From assembly GCA_963763135.1 (NCBI GenBank), contig CAVXNJ010000011.1:133842-197841 (forward strand): 64,000 bases of DNA, read 5' to 3'. The notes beneath the pieces were generated by a model. The model made no database searches, was not told the origin of the DNA, and saw only the letters and a program-made list of their open reading frames with translations. Shown piece by piece: positions 44,766-54,377 of this stretch (positions are counted from its first letter, which is position 1; every line of letters begins with the position of its first letter). Both the position numbers and the translations under genes were made by a program. The stretch is from JANMZO01 sp963763135 (lineage in GTDB: Bacteria > Actinomycetota > Acidimicrobiia > Acidimicrobiales > JANYDT01).

Positions 44766-45440
44766 TCAGCGCCCAAACGGTGTGCAGATGCAGCTGCGGT
44801 TGCCATCGGCGTCCTCAACGACCCAGTACGCCGGCGCGCCAGCGTCACCGATTAGCCGTCCTCCGGCGTCAAGCACGGCCTGGAGTCGACGCTCAGCCTC
44901 GTCATGTGGCACCCACACATCGAAGTGCCACCGCTGCTCGAATTGCTGCTCAGGAAGCGCCAACGTCTCGTCGATTTCCGTCGGGTTCTGCCACCAAACC
45001 GTCGGCACCTGCCCGCTAGCGTCAACCGGTTCACCACGGACAATCTCTACTCCGAAGAGGGCTGCGTAGAACGGGGCGAGACGGTCGCTGGCCGTCGTGT
45101 TGAGTCCAAGCTCTATTTGTGTCAGGCGCGCAACGTCCGCCCTGATACCGAGTTCCGCTGCGTAGCGACTGATTTGGTGTGCCAAGTCGACGTCGCGTTT
45201 GGTTATGCCGCGCACCTCATCGCTCGACAGGGTCACGATCACGTCGGTATTGGTGAGCGTGACATGGGGATGGTGTGCGGCTGCCTCGGCGGCCTCACCG
45301 ATCTTGTTCACCAACGCCAAGCCGTTGGCAAAGTCACTCACGCGGAATCGGGCTTTGATCCGGCCGAGGATCTGGCGCCAGTCCTCAATGCCCGCATCTT
45401 GAACTTGGACTGCGGTCAATTTCTGTAGTGGATCAGTCAA
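44766..45440 (-). CDS. Fusion of pterin-4a-carbinolamine dehydratase and a VOC/glyoxalase domain
   Basis: 224 residues. The first 95 are a PCD domain: FADFANGLALVNKIGE-like helix and AAHHPHVTLTNTDVIVTL, which includes the active-site His-His-Pro-His. From about residue 105 follows a VOC domain (RLTQIELGLNTTASDRLAPFYAALFGVEIV ... WWQNPTE ... WHFDVWVPHDEAERRLQAVLDAGG). PCD regenerates tetrahydropterin for aromatic hydroxylases or acts as a cofactor; the VOC part binds metal and small molecules. Such fusions are found in actinobacteria; the role of the VOC half is unknown. Confidence 0.8.
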   Translation of the reverse strand: MTDPLQKLTAVQVQDAGIEDWRQILGRIKARFRVSDFANGLALVNKIGEAAEAAAHHPHVTLTNTDVIVTLSSDEVRGITKRDVDLAHQISRYAAELGIRADVARLTQIELGLNTTASDRLAPFYAALFGVEIVRGEPVDASGQVPTVWWQNPTEIDETLALPEQQFEQRWHFDVWVPHDEAERRLQAVLDAGGRLIGDAGAPAYWVVEDADGNRSCICTPFGR

Positions 45441-45627
45441 GGAACTACCTCCATGCGGTTAGCGGCAGAAAGCTCAACCACCGTAGAACCACGTCAGCGT
45501 TAGAGCGCAGCGCAGCGCTGCGGTCGCCCGAGCACGAAACCTCCGCGCTATGCCGTGCAGACAGTGCCCCACCCGCGTAGCGCAGCCGCATTGCGTTCCG
45601 ACCGCGCTCTGCTGGCAGACTTGGCCC

Positions 45628-46506
45628 ATGACGAAGCGACTCACTGGCACTGGAATCTGGAGCCCGCATCTGCGGTTCGGCGATGTGACCCAGGCGGCAG
45701 CATTCGCCGCCGAGCTCGAGCAGCTGGGCTACTCCGCATTGTGGATCCCGGACGTGGGTGGCGACCTCTTCACGCCGCTGGCCAACCTCCTCGGAGCCAC
45801 CACCACGGTCACCATCGCCACCGGCATCCTGAACGTATGGATGCATACGGCCGAGGAGGCTGCCGCGGAGCACGCCCGTCTGGTGGCGGAGCACGGCCCG
45901 CGGTTCCTGTGCGGCCTGGGGATCGGCCACCGCCCGTTCATCGATCACGTCATGGAGCCCGGCACCTACACCAGGCCCGTGGAGACCATGGCGACCTACC
46001 TCGACGGCCTTGATGCGGCACCCACGCCCCTGCGCGTCGAGGACCGCGTGATCGCGGCGCTCGGCCCCAAGATGCTGGAACTGGCCCGCACCCGCACGTC
46101 GGGCACCCACCCGTACCTGGTGACCCCCGAGTTGACCCACGCCGCTCGCACCGGCATCGGCCCCGACCACCTGGTGGCCAGCGAACAGGGCGTGGTGCTG
46201 GAGACCGATCCGGCGAAGGCCAGGGCCATCGCCCGCCAGCACCTGAAGACGTATCTCGGACTGCCCAACTACTCCAACAACTGGAAGCGCCAGGGTTTCA
46301 CCGACGACGACATCGCCGACGGCGGCAGCGACCGCCTGGTCGACGCGCTGGTGGTGTGGGGCGACGAGGCTGCCATCGCGGCCCGAGTTCAAGAGCAGCG
46401 TGACGCAGGGGCGGACCACGTATGTGTCCAGGTACTTACCCAGGATCCCACCGTGTTCCCCGCCGCCGAGTGGCGCATCCTCGCCCCGGTACTGCTCGGC
46501 ACCTGA
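45628..46506 (+). CDS. Luciferase-like (F420-type) oxidoreductase
   Basis: 292 residues from the ATG at 45628. LLM features: GTGIWSPHLRFGDVTQAAAFAAELEQLGYSALWIPDVGGDLF, VTIATGILNVWMHTAEEAA, HGPRFLCGLGIGHRPF, and VIAALGPKMLELA. The TIM-barrel family uses F420 or FMN; F420 is likely in this type of organism. Substrate unknown. Confidence 0.8.
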   Translation: MTKRLTGTGIWSPHLRFGDVTQAAAFAAELEQLGYSALWIPDVGGDLFTPLANLLGATTTVTIATGILNVWMHTAEEAAAEHARLVAEHGPRFLCGLGIGHRPFIDHVMEPGTYTRPVETMATYLDGLDAAPTPLRVEDRVIAALGPKMLELARTRTSGTHPYLVTPELTHAARTGIGPDHLVASEQGVVLETDPAKARAIARQHLKTYLGLPNYSNNWKRQGFTDDDIADGGSDRLVDALVVWGDEAAIAARVQEQRDAGADHVCVQVLTQDPTVFPAAEWRILAPVLLGT

Positions 46507-46699
46507 CCCGCCAGGGTCACAGCTCGCCCCTGTTGCGGACATTGCTCGGAGATTGAGAAGGCGCGCCGCGGAAAGGATGGCTACGGCGTTGGTGGTCGCG
46601 GAGCGTCTGGGACACCGACGTGGAGTGTTGCCTGACCGCTCGAGCGGCGGAATCGTCGGTAGCTCACCTGCGATTCATCTGCCGACGCTGAAGGCCCAT

Positions 46700-46771
46700 C
46701 TACGCCCTGCGGGCGAAGTAGATGATGAGCAGAATGATTAGAATTAGGCCCAAGCCTCCACCGATATACAT
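46700..46771 (-). CDS. 23-residue hydrophobic micro-protein
   Basis: ATG at 46771 to TAG at 46700-46702 encodes MYIGGGLGLILIILLIIYF plus ARRA: one membrane helix with a short positive tail. It begins 8 bp after the stop of the DUF6458-like gene, in the same direction, so probably forms a small operon with it. The ribosome site is weak. Similar tiny MYIGGG-type proteins occur in actinobacterial genomes, as I recall. Confidence 0.55.
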   Translation of the reverse strand: MYIGGGLGLILIILLIIYFARRA

Positions 46772-46779
46772 CGGGGGCC

Positions 46780-47016
46780 TTACCGAACGATCCGACGGTC
46801 ATCGACAACTGTGGTGGAGTCACCGACAACCTTTGTAGTGCGGCGAAATCCACCCCAACTCGACCAGAAGGCAACGCTGAGCACAGCGCCGACAATGCCG
46901 ATGATGAACAAGATCATGCCGATGGTCTGGATGTTGAAGCCGTCCGCCGTAGCGCTGACTGCCCAGCGGAGGATCGCTCCCGCAGCGATCATGAGAATAC
47001 TCACTGTGATGCCCAT
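46780..47016 (-). CDS. DUF6458-like small membrane protein
   Basis: 78 residues. Starts MGITVSILMIAAGAILRWAV, then IQTIGMILFIIGIVGAVLSVAFW and a tail with VVDDRRIVR. Two membrane helices with the Gly-rich first one typical of the DUF6458 group in actinobacteria. A GGAGACAAG ribosome site precedes the ATG. Function unknown. Confidence 0.75.
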   Translation of the reverse strand: MGITVSILMIAAGAILRWAVSATADGFNIQTIGMILFIIGIVGAVLSVAFWSSWGGFRRTTKVVGDSTTVVDDRRIVR

Positions 47017-47554
47017 TGCTTGTCTCCTTCGGTTGTTGATTGCCCATTTGGGCTACCAGATCGATACCCCCGGTCAGCGCCGCTCCAAACGCGAGGCTTC
47101 GATGAACATTGTTCACGACGCAAAGAACCTGCATTATTCACGCGATGGATGGGCCGATCGGATGTTCCCAAGAGCTGATAGATGATGAATCGGGCAAGCG
47201 TGAGGTCGGCCTGGACCGGTCAGACCATGCGGGGGAGCACCGTGCCGTCACGGAGCCTGACGATCTGTGGGGTTACGTTCGTGATGAGGGCCGAGCCGGC
47301 CAGCACCGCTGCGACGGGACCCGCAGTGCGGGGCCAACCTTCGAAGAAAAGAGCCGGTTATGTCTGACCGTTCAAACCAAAGGATTGGACATAAATCCTC
47401 ATCTCCTGACCATCCATCATGTCGAACTACTCATCCTATAAAATGACAACGTATTACAACCATTACACCAAAATATCCCAAGAAGAACTAACAGACTCGA
47501 CGCCAATCCGGCGTGCAAGTGACGGACAAATACTGCGTTCAGGGAGAATATCTA
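47017..47554. other. Intergenic region with a possible PRC-barrel remnant
   Basis: About 540 bp. Around 47,130-47,200 a plus-strand frame reads IIHAMDGPIGCSQELIDDES, similar to the start of PRC-barrel proteins (VHATDGxIGxVxDFxxDD), but it soon loses resemblance. The final 100 bp are AT-richer than the rest and should hold the promoter of the DUF421 gene. Confidence 0.35.
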
Positions 47555-48106
47555 ATGTTGGCTGCTGCGTACCGTTTTGATCTCGAAAGGATATTCCTCG
47601 GAGATTTGCCGGCACTTTTCTATCTAGAAGTGCTCCTTCGATCTTCGTTGGTGTTTGGGTTCGCACTATGGCTGATCCGTTTCCTGGGCAAGCGAAATCT
47701 CAGCCAACTGTCTGCCTTTGACCTCGTGATCATCATCGCTCTGGGTTCGGCCGTCGGCGACCCGATGTTCTACGACGACGTTCCGATTCTTCCCGCGTTA
47801 ACAGCCGTTGCCGTGGTTGTGCTGCTGAACGTTTTCCTGGCCCGCGTGACCCGAGTGCACCGTCGGTTTGAGTCGCTCGTCGAATCCTCACCCCGGTTGG
47901 TCGTGTCTCGCGGAGTGGTTGTTCACGACGCATTGAAGCGGGAAACAGTGAGCACAACCGAGCTGTTTGAGATGCTGCGACTTGCAGGGGTCGAGCGTTT
48001 GGCCGATGTGGAAGCTGCGGTCCTCGAACCGTCGGGTCGACTGAGCGTTTTGAAGGCAGGAACGCCCCCTTCCGCTTTATGGTTAGACGTAATGGGACGA
48101 ACGTAA
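47555..48106 (+). CDS. DUF421 (YetF-like) membrane protein
   Basis: 183 residues from the ATG at 47555 (AGGGAGAAT upstream). Three N-terminal membrane segments with LWLIRFLGKRNLSQLSAFDLVIIIALGSAVGDPM, the DUF421 signature, then a cytoplasmic domain (VESSPRLVVSRGVVVHDALKRETVSTTELFEMLRLAG). Function unknown; the family is widespread and stress-linked in some species. Confidence 0.85.
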   Translation: MLAAAYRFDLERIFLGDLPALFYLEVLLRSSLVFGFALWLIRFLGKRNLSQLSAFDLVIIIALGSAVGDPMFYDDVPILPALTAVAVVVLLNVFLARVTRVHRRFESLVESSPRLVVSRGVVVHDALKRETVSTTELFEMLRLAGVERLADVEAAVLEPSGRLSVLKAGTPPSALWLDVMGRT

Positions 48107-48481
48107 CGGTTCCGCTCGCCCCGAGTTGTCCGCTGGCTTTCGCGACTTTGGCGTTCCGCGCCGGCGGCGGCGAGCGGTGTTGCGATCGGGGAATTTCGCC
48201 GCCCAGTTCGCGTTAACCCGTCCCAACGGTGGTGTGGTGGCGCAGCGCAATCAACTGCTGTTTGCCACAGTTTCCCGACATCGTGGTTGGTCTCGGAGTC
48301 CATTCGCCCAAAGGGCAGATCCATCGAGCGCTTTTGGATTGTCACGAATACGTCGAGTGGGGGCGTTGCATACATGGATTTTCCCTCTTCTCACGTGAGG
48401 CGCCGGCCGGTACCCCGGCACCTGGTCGTTGAAAACGGACGTCGGCCCGGTTTGGGGAAGCCAAGTTCAGCTTCGCCCAGT
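48107..48481. other. Intergenic region, nothing supported
   Basis: About 375 bp; no frame with a recognisable domain on either strand. Confidence 0.4.
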
Positions 48482-48904
48482 TCAGCTCGTCGACGGATGG
48501 TTCGCCGCCCGATCGGTCTCGGCGTTGGCCATTGGAAGCCCGCCGCCGAACGGGTTCTCCGGGTGTCCAACCCGCTCGGGAGTGTCGGGATTTGACCCAT
48601 CGCCAGCCAGAAGAGGGCCCTCAGCTCCGAGGCCGCTCACCTCCGATGCATCCATATTGTTCTCTGCGTGAACAGGATTACCGCCGTCAACTTTCCGCTG
48701 GTCACCGCGTAGGGGATCGAACGCAGCCGCGATCGCGTCTGCGTGATAGTTGCGCAGTTCGGTGCGCTGCCGTTTCGCGCGGCCGATCAGGGCTTCGAAA
48801 TCGAGCGTCGCACCAGCACCTTGACCGGCCTCGCCCCTATCGTGGGTCTGGAGCGATCGCCAGAGCGAACGCTTCATGTCAATGCCGGCGAGCAGGGTTT
48901 CCAT
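48482..48904 (-). CDS. Hypothetical protein
   Basis: 140 residues. The first half is helical and charged (METLLAGIDMKRSLWRSLQTHD ... LIGRAKRQRTELRNYHADAIAAAF); the second is Gly/Pro/Asn-rich and probably disordered. It starts 45 bp after the previous minus-strand gene. No family recognised; coding status rests on composition and context. Confidence 0.45.
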   Translation of the reverse strand: METLLAGIDMKRSLWRSLQTHDRGEAGQGAGATLDFEALIGRAKRQRTELRNYHADAIAAAFDPLRGDQRKVDGGNPVHAENNMDASEVSGLGAEGPLLAGDGSNPDTPERVGHPENPFGGGLPMANAETDRAANHPSTS

Positions 48905-48948
48905 TTCGACAACCGTGGAGAGCGGGGACGGGCGCAGAATGGAGCCGT

Positions 48949-49230
48949 TCAGCTTGACGCCGCGAGTCGTTCGCCGAGCGCGGCGCCGAGTTGTTTGACT
49001 GGGTTGCGTCGAATGGCGTGAGACTGCGCGTACGACTCAAGCAGCAATCGATCGGCGGCAATCTCGTCGGCCATCACTTCGAGCCGTTGTCCCATCGGAG
49101 TGTTCTCGTGACGGCGGGCGAGGCGACGACACACACCGACCCCGGCGATTGCACCGGCGCGGTGGTCGTTGATGTAGATGCGGAGCATGGTGTCGACGCT
49201 GGGTTCCTCTTCACGGATTTTCAAGCGCAT
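48949..49230 (-). CDS. Small helical protein of unknown function
   Basis: 93 residues from the ATG at 49230. The core LRIYINDHRAGAIAGVGVCRRLARRHENTPMGQRLEVMADEIAADRLLLESYAQ looks like a helical bundle found in other actinobacterial hypothetical proteins (a conserved L-x-x-D-H-x-A-G opening). Function unknown. Confidence 0.6.
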   Translation of the reverse strand: MRLKIREEEPSVDTMLRIYINDHRAGAIAGVGVCRRLARRHENTPMGQRLEVMADEIAADRLLLESYAQSHAIRRNPVKQLGAALGERLAASS

Positions 49231-49357
49231 CGTGTCTGTCCTTCCCGGTTCAGTCCTTCGGCCACCCACTTGGTGCCCGTGCGGCACTACCCGTGCCCGA
49301 CCTGGATCAAACGACGCTCGACCGGTCTGAATCGACCGGACTGAATGAAACGGCCTT

Positions 49358-49401
49358 AAATCAAGCGGTCTGGATCGACAAATCAAGCGGTCTGGATCGA
49401 C
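49358..49401 (+). repeat. Perfect 22-bp tandem duplication
   Basis: The 22 bases at 49358-49379 (AAATCAAGCGGTCTGGATCG plus AC) are repeated exactly at 49380-49401. Partial versions (CGGTCTGAATCGACCGG) precede it at about 49,322. It lies in the 287-bp gap before the topoisomerase gene. Confidence 0.9.
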
Positions 49402-49517
49402 CGGGTCCGGGTAAACGGCTGGGGAAAGCGGCAAGCGGATCGGGTGCGAGAGTTCGGCATGTATCGGCGTCCGGATCGCGGGGTAGCTCTCGGCTGTGAC
49501 GGAGAGCAGGAGCTGGC

Positions 49518-50597
49518 ATGACTGAAGGGGCACCGGGTAGGAGCCATCGAGGCGATACGGAAGGCATCATCGAAGCGGAAAGTCTGGCCCCGCTCATACT
49601 GCAACACAACAGCGACAGTGATCCGGGCATACGCCGGCAGGGGACGACCCGATTCCGTTACGTCAATGTGAACGGCAAGCCCGTGCGCGATGAAGCCACG
49701 CTCGCTCGAATCACTGCGCTTGCCATACCGCCGGCGTGGACCAACGTATGGATTTCCCCGTTGCCCAACGGCTACCTGCAGGCCACCGGCCGCGATGCCA
49801 AAGGGCGCAAGCAATCGCGGTACCACGCAAGTTACCGGGCTGAGCGGGACGAGGAGAAGTTCTCGTTGCTTGTCCCGTTCGGTGACTCGCTCAGCCGTCT
49901 CCGGTCACAGGTCGCCCGCGACATGGCCGAGAGGGTGCCTTCGTTGAACCGGCAGACGGCACTGGTGGTCCACCTGCTCGACGTCACCGCCATACGTGTG
50001 GGAAACGAGGCGTACGTTCGCCGGAACAACACCTACGGGCTGTCCACCCTGCGCACTCGCCAGGCACAGGTTCACGGCGCCGAGATCACGTTTTCGTTCG
50101 TCGGTAAAAGCGGCAAGGCGCACCGGGTGACCACCTACGACCGGCGGGTCGCCCGGCTGGTGCGGCAATGTCACGAACTGCCCGGTCAAAGGCTGTTCAC
50201 CTACATAGACGATGACGGTCGCCCGAAGAATGTGGAGTCGACGGATGTGAATGCGTATCTGCGCCGATGGACAGGAGGCGATTTCACGGCGAAGACGTTT
50301 CGAACCTGGACAGCCACAACCCAGGTAGCCGCGGAGCTCGGCCCGTTGCCCGGAGCGCCGACGAAATCCGCGTTCTTGTCGGCTGTCGATCGCGCCGCAC
50401 AACTGCTGGGAAACACCCGCACGGTGTGTCGAACCAGTTACATTCATCCGCTCGTCGAGTCATCGTTTTACGAAGGCTCCCTGCGCGTTGCGTGGTCCAC
50501 CGGCCCGCGCCGCCCGACCGCCGGGTTGACCGTCGACGAGCGTCGCACCTTGCATCTGCTCCGGACCGTGGGCCCCGGGGACAACCCACTGGCCTAG
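49518..50597 (+). CDS. DNA topoisomerase IB
   Basis: 359 residues, the usual bacterial/poxvirus-type length. It has GTTRFRYVNVNGKPVRDEATLARITALAIPPAWTNVWI, the active-site segment VTAIRVGNEAYVRRNNTYGLSTL, FVGKSGKAHRV, FRTWTATT, and the nucleophile in RTSYIHP (Tyr308). All catalytic parts (Arg, Lys, Arg, His/Tyr) appear present. It relaxes supercoils through a 3'-phosphotyrosine. Confidence 0.9.
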   Translation: MTEGAPGRSHRGDTEGIIEAESLAPLILQHNSDSDPGIRRQGTTRFRYVNVNGKPVRDEATLARITALAIPPAWTNVWISPLPNGYLQATGRDAKGRKQSRYHASYRAERDEEKFSLLVPFGDSLSRLRSQVARDMAERVPSLNRQTALVVHLLDVTAIRVGNEAYVRRNNTYGLSTLRTRQAQVHGAEITFSFVGKSGKAHRVTTYDRRVARLVRQCHELPGQRLFTYIDDDGRPKNVESTDVNAYLRRWTGGDFTAKTFRTWTATTQVAAELGPLPGAPTKSAFLSAVDRAAQLLGNTRTVCRTSYIHPLVESSFYEGSLRVAWSTGPRRPTAGLTVDERRTLHLLRTVGPGDNPLA

Positions 50598-50695
50598 TCG
50601 CGGCGAGCGCGGTCGCGGCTGGCTTGGTCGCGGCGAGCGCTCGGGTTTCCGAGGGGTCGGGCGCCGTGTACAGGGGCCCGACCGCGATGGGCACG

Positions 50696-50980
50696 CTACG
50701 GTTGGAAGACCACCTTGATGGCGCCGTCCGCCCGGTTCGGGAACATGTCGTCTGCGGCGGATGCGTCGCTCAACGGGAAGGTGATGCGTGGCGAACGCCT
50801 CGACCCCCAGCACGTCTTCGTCCTTGTCGAAGGAGCGTGAGGATGTCGTCGCTCCAACGGCGGCTGGGCCCTCGGCGGAACGTCGGCAGCGAAGGGTCGA
50901 TGACCGCATGTTTGACGTCTCGATGCCCACGGGTTTGACGCGCAAGTACCGGGGTAGCTGCACATCAGTTCGGGAAGCTG
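50696..50980 (-). pseudogene. Remnant of a zinc-type alcohol dehydrogenase/quinone reductase
   Basis: The end of the minus frame reads ITFPLSDASAADDMFPNRADGAIKVVFQP, the C-terminus of an MDR-family dehydrogenase, and further upstream LRVKPVGIETS resembles its N-terminus. The central cofactor domain is missing and frames disagree, so this is a deletion relic. Confidence 0.5.
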
Positions 50981-51037
50981 ACATGAGTTCGGGAACCCGC
51001 CGGGACGCCGGGCAACTCGCAACCCTGGAGATCATTC

Positions 51038-51223
51038 GTGGCCAACCAAACAACGACATCTGACGCCAATGGCAAAAGTGGCATTCCGGGATTTGTATAC
51101 GGAATCCTGATATCGCCGGTCGTATTCTTTACTTGCTTTGCCGTGACACAACTTTTCCAATACGGCGCCAAAAGTAAATGGTCAGACTATCTGCCGGTGT
51201 CTTGTACCCAGCAGCCTGCCTAG
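51038..51223 (+). CDS. Small single-helix membrane protein
   Basis: 61 residues from a GTG at 51038 with GGAG nearby. One membrane segment (GFVYGILISPVVFFTCFAVTQLF) and a short C-tail. Local DNA is AT-richer than the neighbourhood. No family recognised. Confidence 0.45.
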   Translation: MANQTTTSDANGKSGIPGFVYGILISPVVFFTCFAVTQLFQYGAKSKWSDYLPVSCTQQPA

Positions 51224-51520
51224 CACGGTAGTGCTCATGCCCTCCGGGTACCGGACAATCTTTGCCTGATACGCCTCCGTTCAAGATGCTCGCGCACACG
51301 CACGGCGACTTCCATTGGACGGATGGGTATGACCGTCTGAGTGGACGTGGGAGTGCACAAGTGGCCGAGTCGGAAGGGTGGACGTATTGATTCAACCAAA
51401 CCCGGGTAACAGCGTAAAGTTGCTGCCGCATTCCGGCCAATAGCTACATCCTTCAAGGCCGAATTGTGGGGGTGACTTCCTGGCGATCAACCCATGATCA
51501 TGATAATAGGAGAACCCACA

Positions 51521-52018
51521 ATGCTCCATCAAAACATTCACACCCCTACGCTCAAGTCCGACGGTGAGGCCTCGACGAGGGCGATCAGACGCATTCGTCG
51601 TGCGGGCCTGGTGTCCGCTCTGTGTCTCGGTTCGCTGCTGGTGGCCGGATGCTCTTCAGACGACGACACGAGTGGCTCCGATGTAGGTGCGGCAGTATCC
51701 GATGCCGTCAGTGACGTCAGTGGGGCGGTCGACTCCGTCACCGACGGAACGAACGACGAAGGCGTGGCCAAGGACCTGGGGGAGCAGGTGGCCGAGCGGT
51801 TGCGGACATCGCCCACCGCCGGCGAACCTGAGATGACCTCCATCAACGACGCCATCACCGTTGTTGTAGCGCCGAACAAAGTCACGGGCCTTGAGGATAC
51901 CGACAGCGACGGCAAGGACGATGACGCGAAATTCACCATCGAATCGGAGTCAGGTGACGACAAGGCTTGCGTGCAGAGCCAGGACGGCGCCTGGGAAGTA
52001 ACCGACGACGAGTGCTGA
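51521..52018 (+). CDS. Putative lipoprotein, acidic
   Basis: 165 residues from the ATG at 51521 (TAGGAGAACC upstream). A lipobox LLVAGC is preceded by an Arg-rich n-region and a hydrophobic core (AGLVSALCLGSLL). The mature part is acidic, with heptad-like VSDAVSDVSGAVDSVTDG and a C-terminal pair of Cys. Anchored outside the membrane; function unknown. Confidence 0.65.
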   Translation: MLHQNIHTPTLKSDGEASTRAIRRIRRAGLVSALCLGSLLVAGCSSDDDTSGSDVGAAVSDAVSDVSGAVDSVTDGTNDEGVAKDLGEQVAERLRTSPTAGEPEMTSINDAITVVVAPNKVTGLEDTDSDGKDDDAKFTIESESGDDKACVQSQDGAWEVTDDEC

Positions 52019-52088
52019 TGCACTGACCAACAGCTTCACCACATAAGAGTCGAAGCTCAATTCATCGACGACGACGAGGAGAAATGCC

Positions 52089-52503
52089 GTGCTCGAAATT
52101 GGTTACACGCTGTCGAGCGAAGAATTCGGTCAGCGAGAATTGCCCGATTTGGCTGAGCAGGCCGAAGCCACCGGGTTCAGTTTCTGACCGTATCGGATCG
52201 TTACCATCCGTGGACCGAGACCTAGGGTCAAAGTCCGTTCGTGTGGTCGACGATCGGAGCGGTGGCGAGCGTAGGAACCGGTGTCGCAGCGTAGGAACCG
52301 GTGTCGATCGGAACCGGAGTCACGTGTCCGATTCTGCGTATTCATCCGCTATCGTCGCCCAAGCGGCGGCGACCTCGTCGTTGTTGATGAATGGTCGGTT
52401 CTTCCTGGGACTGGGGACCGGCGAAGCATTGAACGAACACATTCTGGGCTCACTCTGGCCGAGGATCGAGCAGCGATGGGCCATGCTGGGTGAGGCCATG
52501 TGA
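52089..52503 (+). pseudogene. Luciferase-like (F420-dependent G6PDH type) oxidoreductase, decayed
   Basis: A GTG at 52089 starts LEIGYTLSSEEFGQRELPDLAEQAEATGF. Pieces in other frames follow: SDRYHPWT, QSPFVWSTIGAVASVGTGV, IGTGVTCPILRIHP, and AIVAQAAATSSLLMNGRFFLGLGTGEALNEHILG. These are in the order of LLM proteins of the F420-G6PDH-like group. At least three indels and the loss of the C-terminal half make it non-functional as given. An 18-20-bp unit (AGCGTAGGAACCGGTGTCG) is duplicated inside. Confidence 0.65.
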
Positions 52504-52962
52504 GAACCCGCCTGCGTTGGTCCTCACACTATGCCCTTCATCGGATGAAGGACCGGGTGAACGCGAAGCCGGCCAGGAAGAGTCGGCTGAGTCCCGCGCC
52601 GAGCGGAGTCGGTCACGGAATCAGTCGCAGAGCCGCAACGCTCCACAGTGGGGAGACAGCGACTGAACGTCAGGCTGAGATGGCCACCGAAACAGCCTCA
52701 GAGTCCGGATCGGAAGCACGGCCCAGCTAACGGCAGGTTTTCGATCTACTGCCCGCTGCCGCTCGGCCCTGCCGATTACCGGAGAACGACGCCCCACCGG
52801 CGCTCTGACGCCCTTGTGACGCACCGTTTGATCGGTCTCGGACGTTCCTTTCTGGAGTCGTCGGAAGAGGAACCGTTTGCTGGCGGGATGTGAAGCGGTT
52901 TCCGCATGCCGTTTCAGCGTTTTACGCATGCTGGTTCAGCGTTTTCCGCTAGCAGTGACTTC
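52504..52962. other. Intergenic region, nothing supported
   Basis: About 460 bp between two broken genes. No frame with a domain was recognised; may hold degraded sequence. Confidence 0.4.
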
Positions 52963-54201
52963 GTGTTGGAGCGCAATTTGTTGCGAGTGGCCCAGGAATC
53001 GTTGGCTTCGTTTCGTGTAACGGTGATCAATGGGCCGCGGTCAGTCGGGTAAGACAACGTTGGTGAGGCAGCTTGTCGACGGGGCTGGGTCGTATTGGAG
53101 TTTTGATGATGAGTTGGTTCGCTCGGCGGCGTTGTTGGATCCGCATGGTTTTGTTGAGCGGGGTCCGTTTCCTGTGGTGCTTGACGAAGTGCCGCGCGGT
53201 GGTGATGCGGTCGTTCTGGCGGTGAAGTCGGTGGTTGATCGTCGGGCGGACAAGGGTCAGTTTGTATTGGCGGGTTCGACACGATTTGTGTCGGTGCCGC
53301 AGTTGTCGGAATCGTTGGCTGGTCGCGCTGAGATTCTTGATTTGTGGCCGTTGTCGCAGGGCGAGCTTTTGGGGTGCGCGAGTCGTTCATCGATGGGTTG
53401 CTTGACGATCCGAACGAGTTGGTGCGTCGACGGTTCGAAGGGGTTGAGCGGGCAGAGTTGTTTGGTCGGGTCGTACGCGGGGGTTTTCCTGAGTTGATCG
53501 ATGTGGAACCGGTGATGGCGAGGCGTTGGTATCGCAGTTACGTGCGCACGGTGGTGGCACGTGACGTGGTGAGCGCGTCGGCGATTACGCAGGCCGACGA
53601 GTTGCCGACGTTGTTGCGGTTGATCGCGGCAAACACCTCTGGTGAGTTGGTTGCTTCGCGTTTGGCCGGTGATGCTCGGATGAGCGTGGATACGGTGGGG
53701 TCGGTATCTAGCGTTGCTGGAGTTGGTTGGTTTCATTTTTCGTGTTCGGGCGTGGACACCGAGTTTGACGAGTCGGGAGAAACGTCATGCAAAGGTGGTG
53801 TTGTCTGACACCGGCTTGGCGTGTGCGTTGTTAGGTCGGAACATGGAGGGGTTGGGTTCGCCGACGAACGCGTTGACGGGTCCGATGTTGGAGTCGTTCG
53901 TAACCATGGAGTTGGTGAAACAACGTGGGTGGTCGAATCGGCAGCCGGCGATTCGGCACTGGCGTGATCGCAACGGGGCGGAGGTCGATCTTGTGCTGGA
54001 GGGCGACGACGGGATCGTCGCCGGTATTGAGGTGAAAGCGTCATCGACCGTGGCGCCATCGGATGTGAAGAACCTGCGGCTTTGCAGGACAAGCTCGGAG
54101 ATCGGTTCGCTGCCGGCGTGGTCTTGTACTTGGGCGAATACGTCGTTCCGCTTGGTGACGGGTTGTGGGCGCTTCCGGTGTCGATGCTCTGGTCAGAGTA
54201 G
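52963..54201 (+). pseudogene. AAA ATPase of the DUF4143 type, multiply frameshifted
   Basis: A GTG at 52963 starts LERNLLRVAQESLASFRVTVINGPR; after one extra T the P-loop QSGKTTL continues. Later frames give FPVVLDEV, KGQFVLAGSTRFVSVPQLSESLAGRAEILDLWPLSQGEL, GGFPELIDVEPVMARRWYRSYVRTVVARDV, LSDTGLACALLG, and RDRNGAEVDLVLEGDDGIVAGIEVKA (nuclease-like end). Together this is the DUF4143 ATPase family (about 410 residues), whose members are mobile or TA/defence linked. At least four indels break it. Codon use is GTTG/TCG-rich, unlike the 30-42 kb cluster. Confidence 0.7.
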
Positions 54202-54377
54202 GAAGCCAACGCACATCGTCACCCGCCGATAGCTTCGACCTAGAGGAGACGGTTGGTTTAGCTGGCCTGTCGTTGCGTTCGATTTTTCGTCGTCGTTGTG
54301 TAACGACAAGGCGGAAGGCGAGCGTGGGCGTGCGTTGGGAAAAAGTGTCATGCTTTCGGCGACGACGGGAGCGCATA

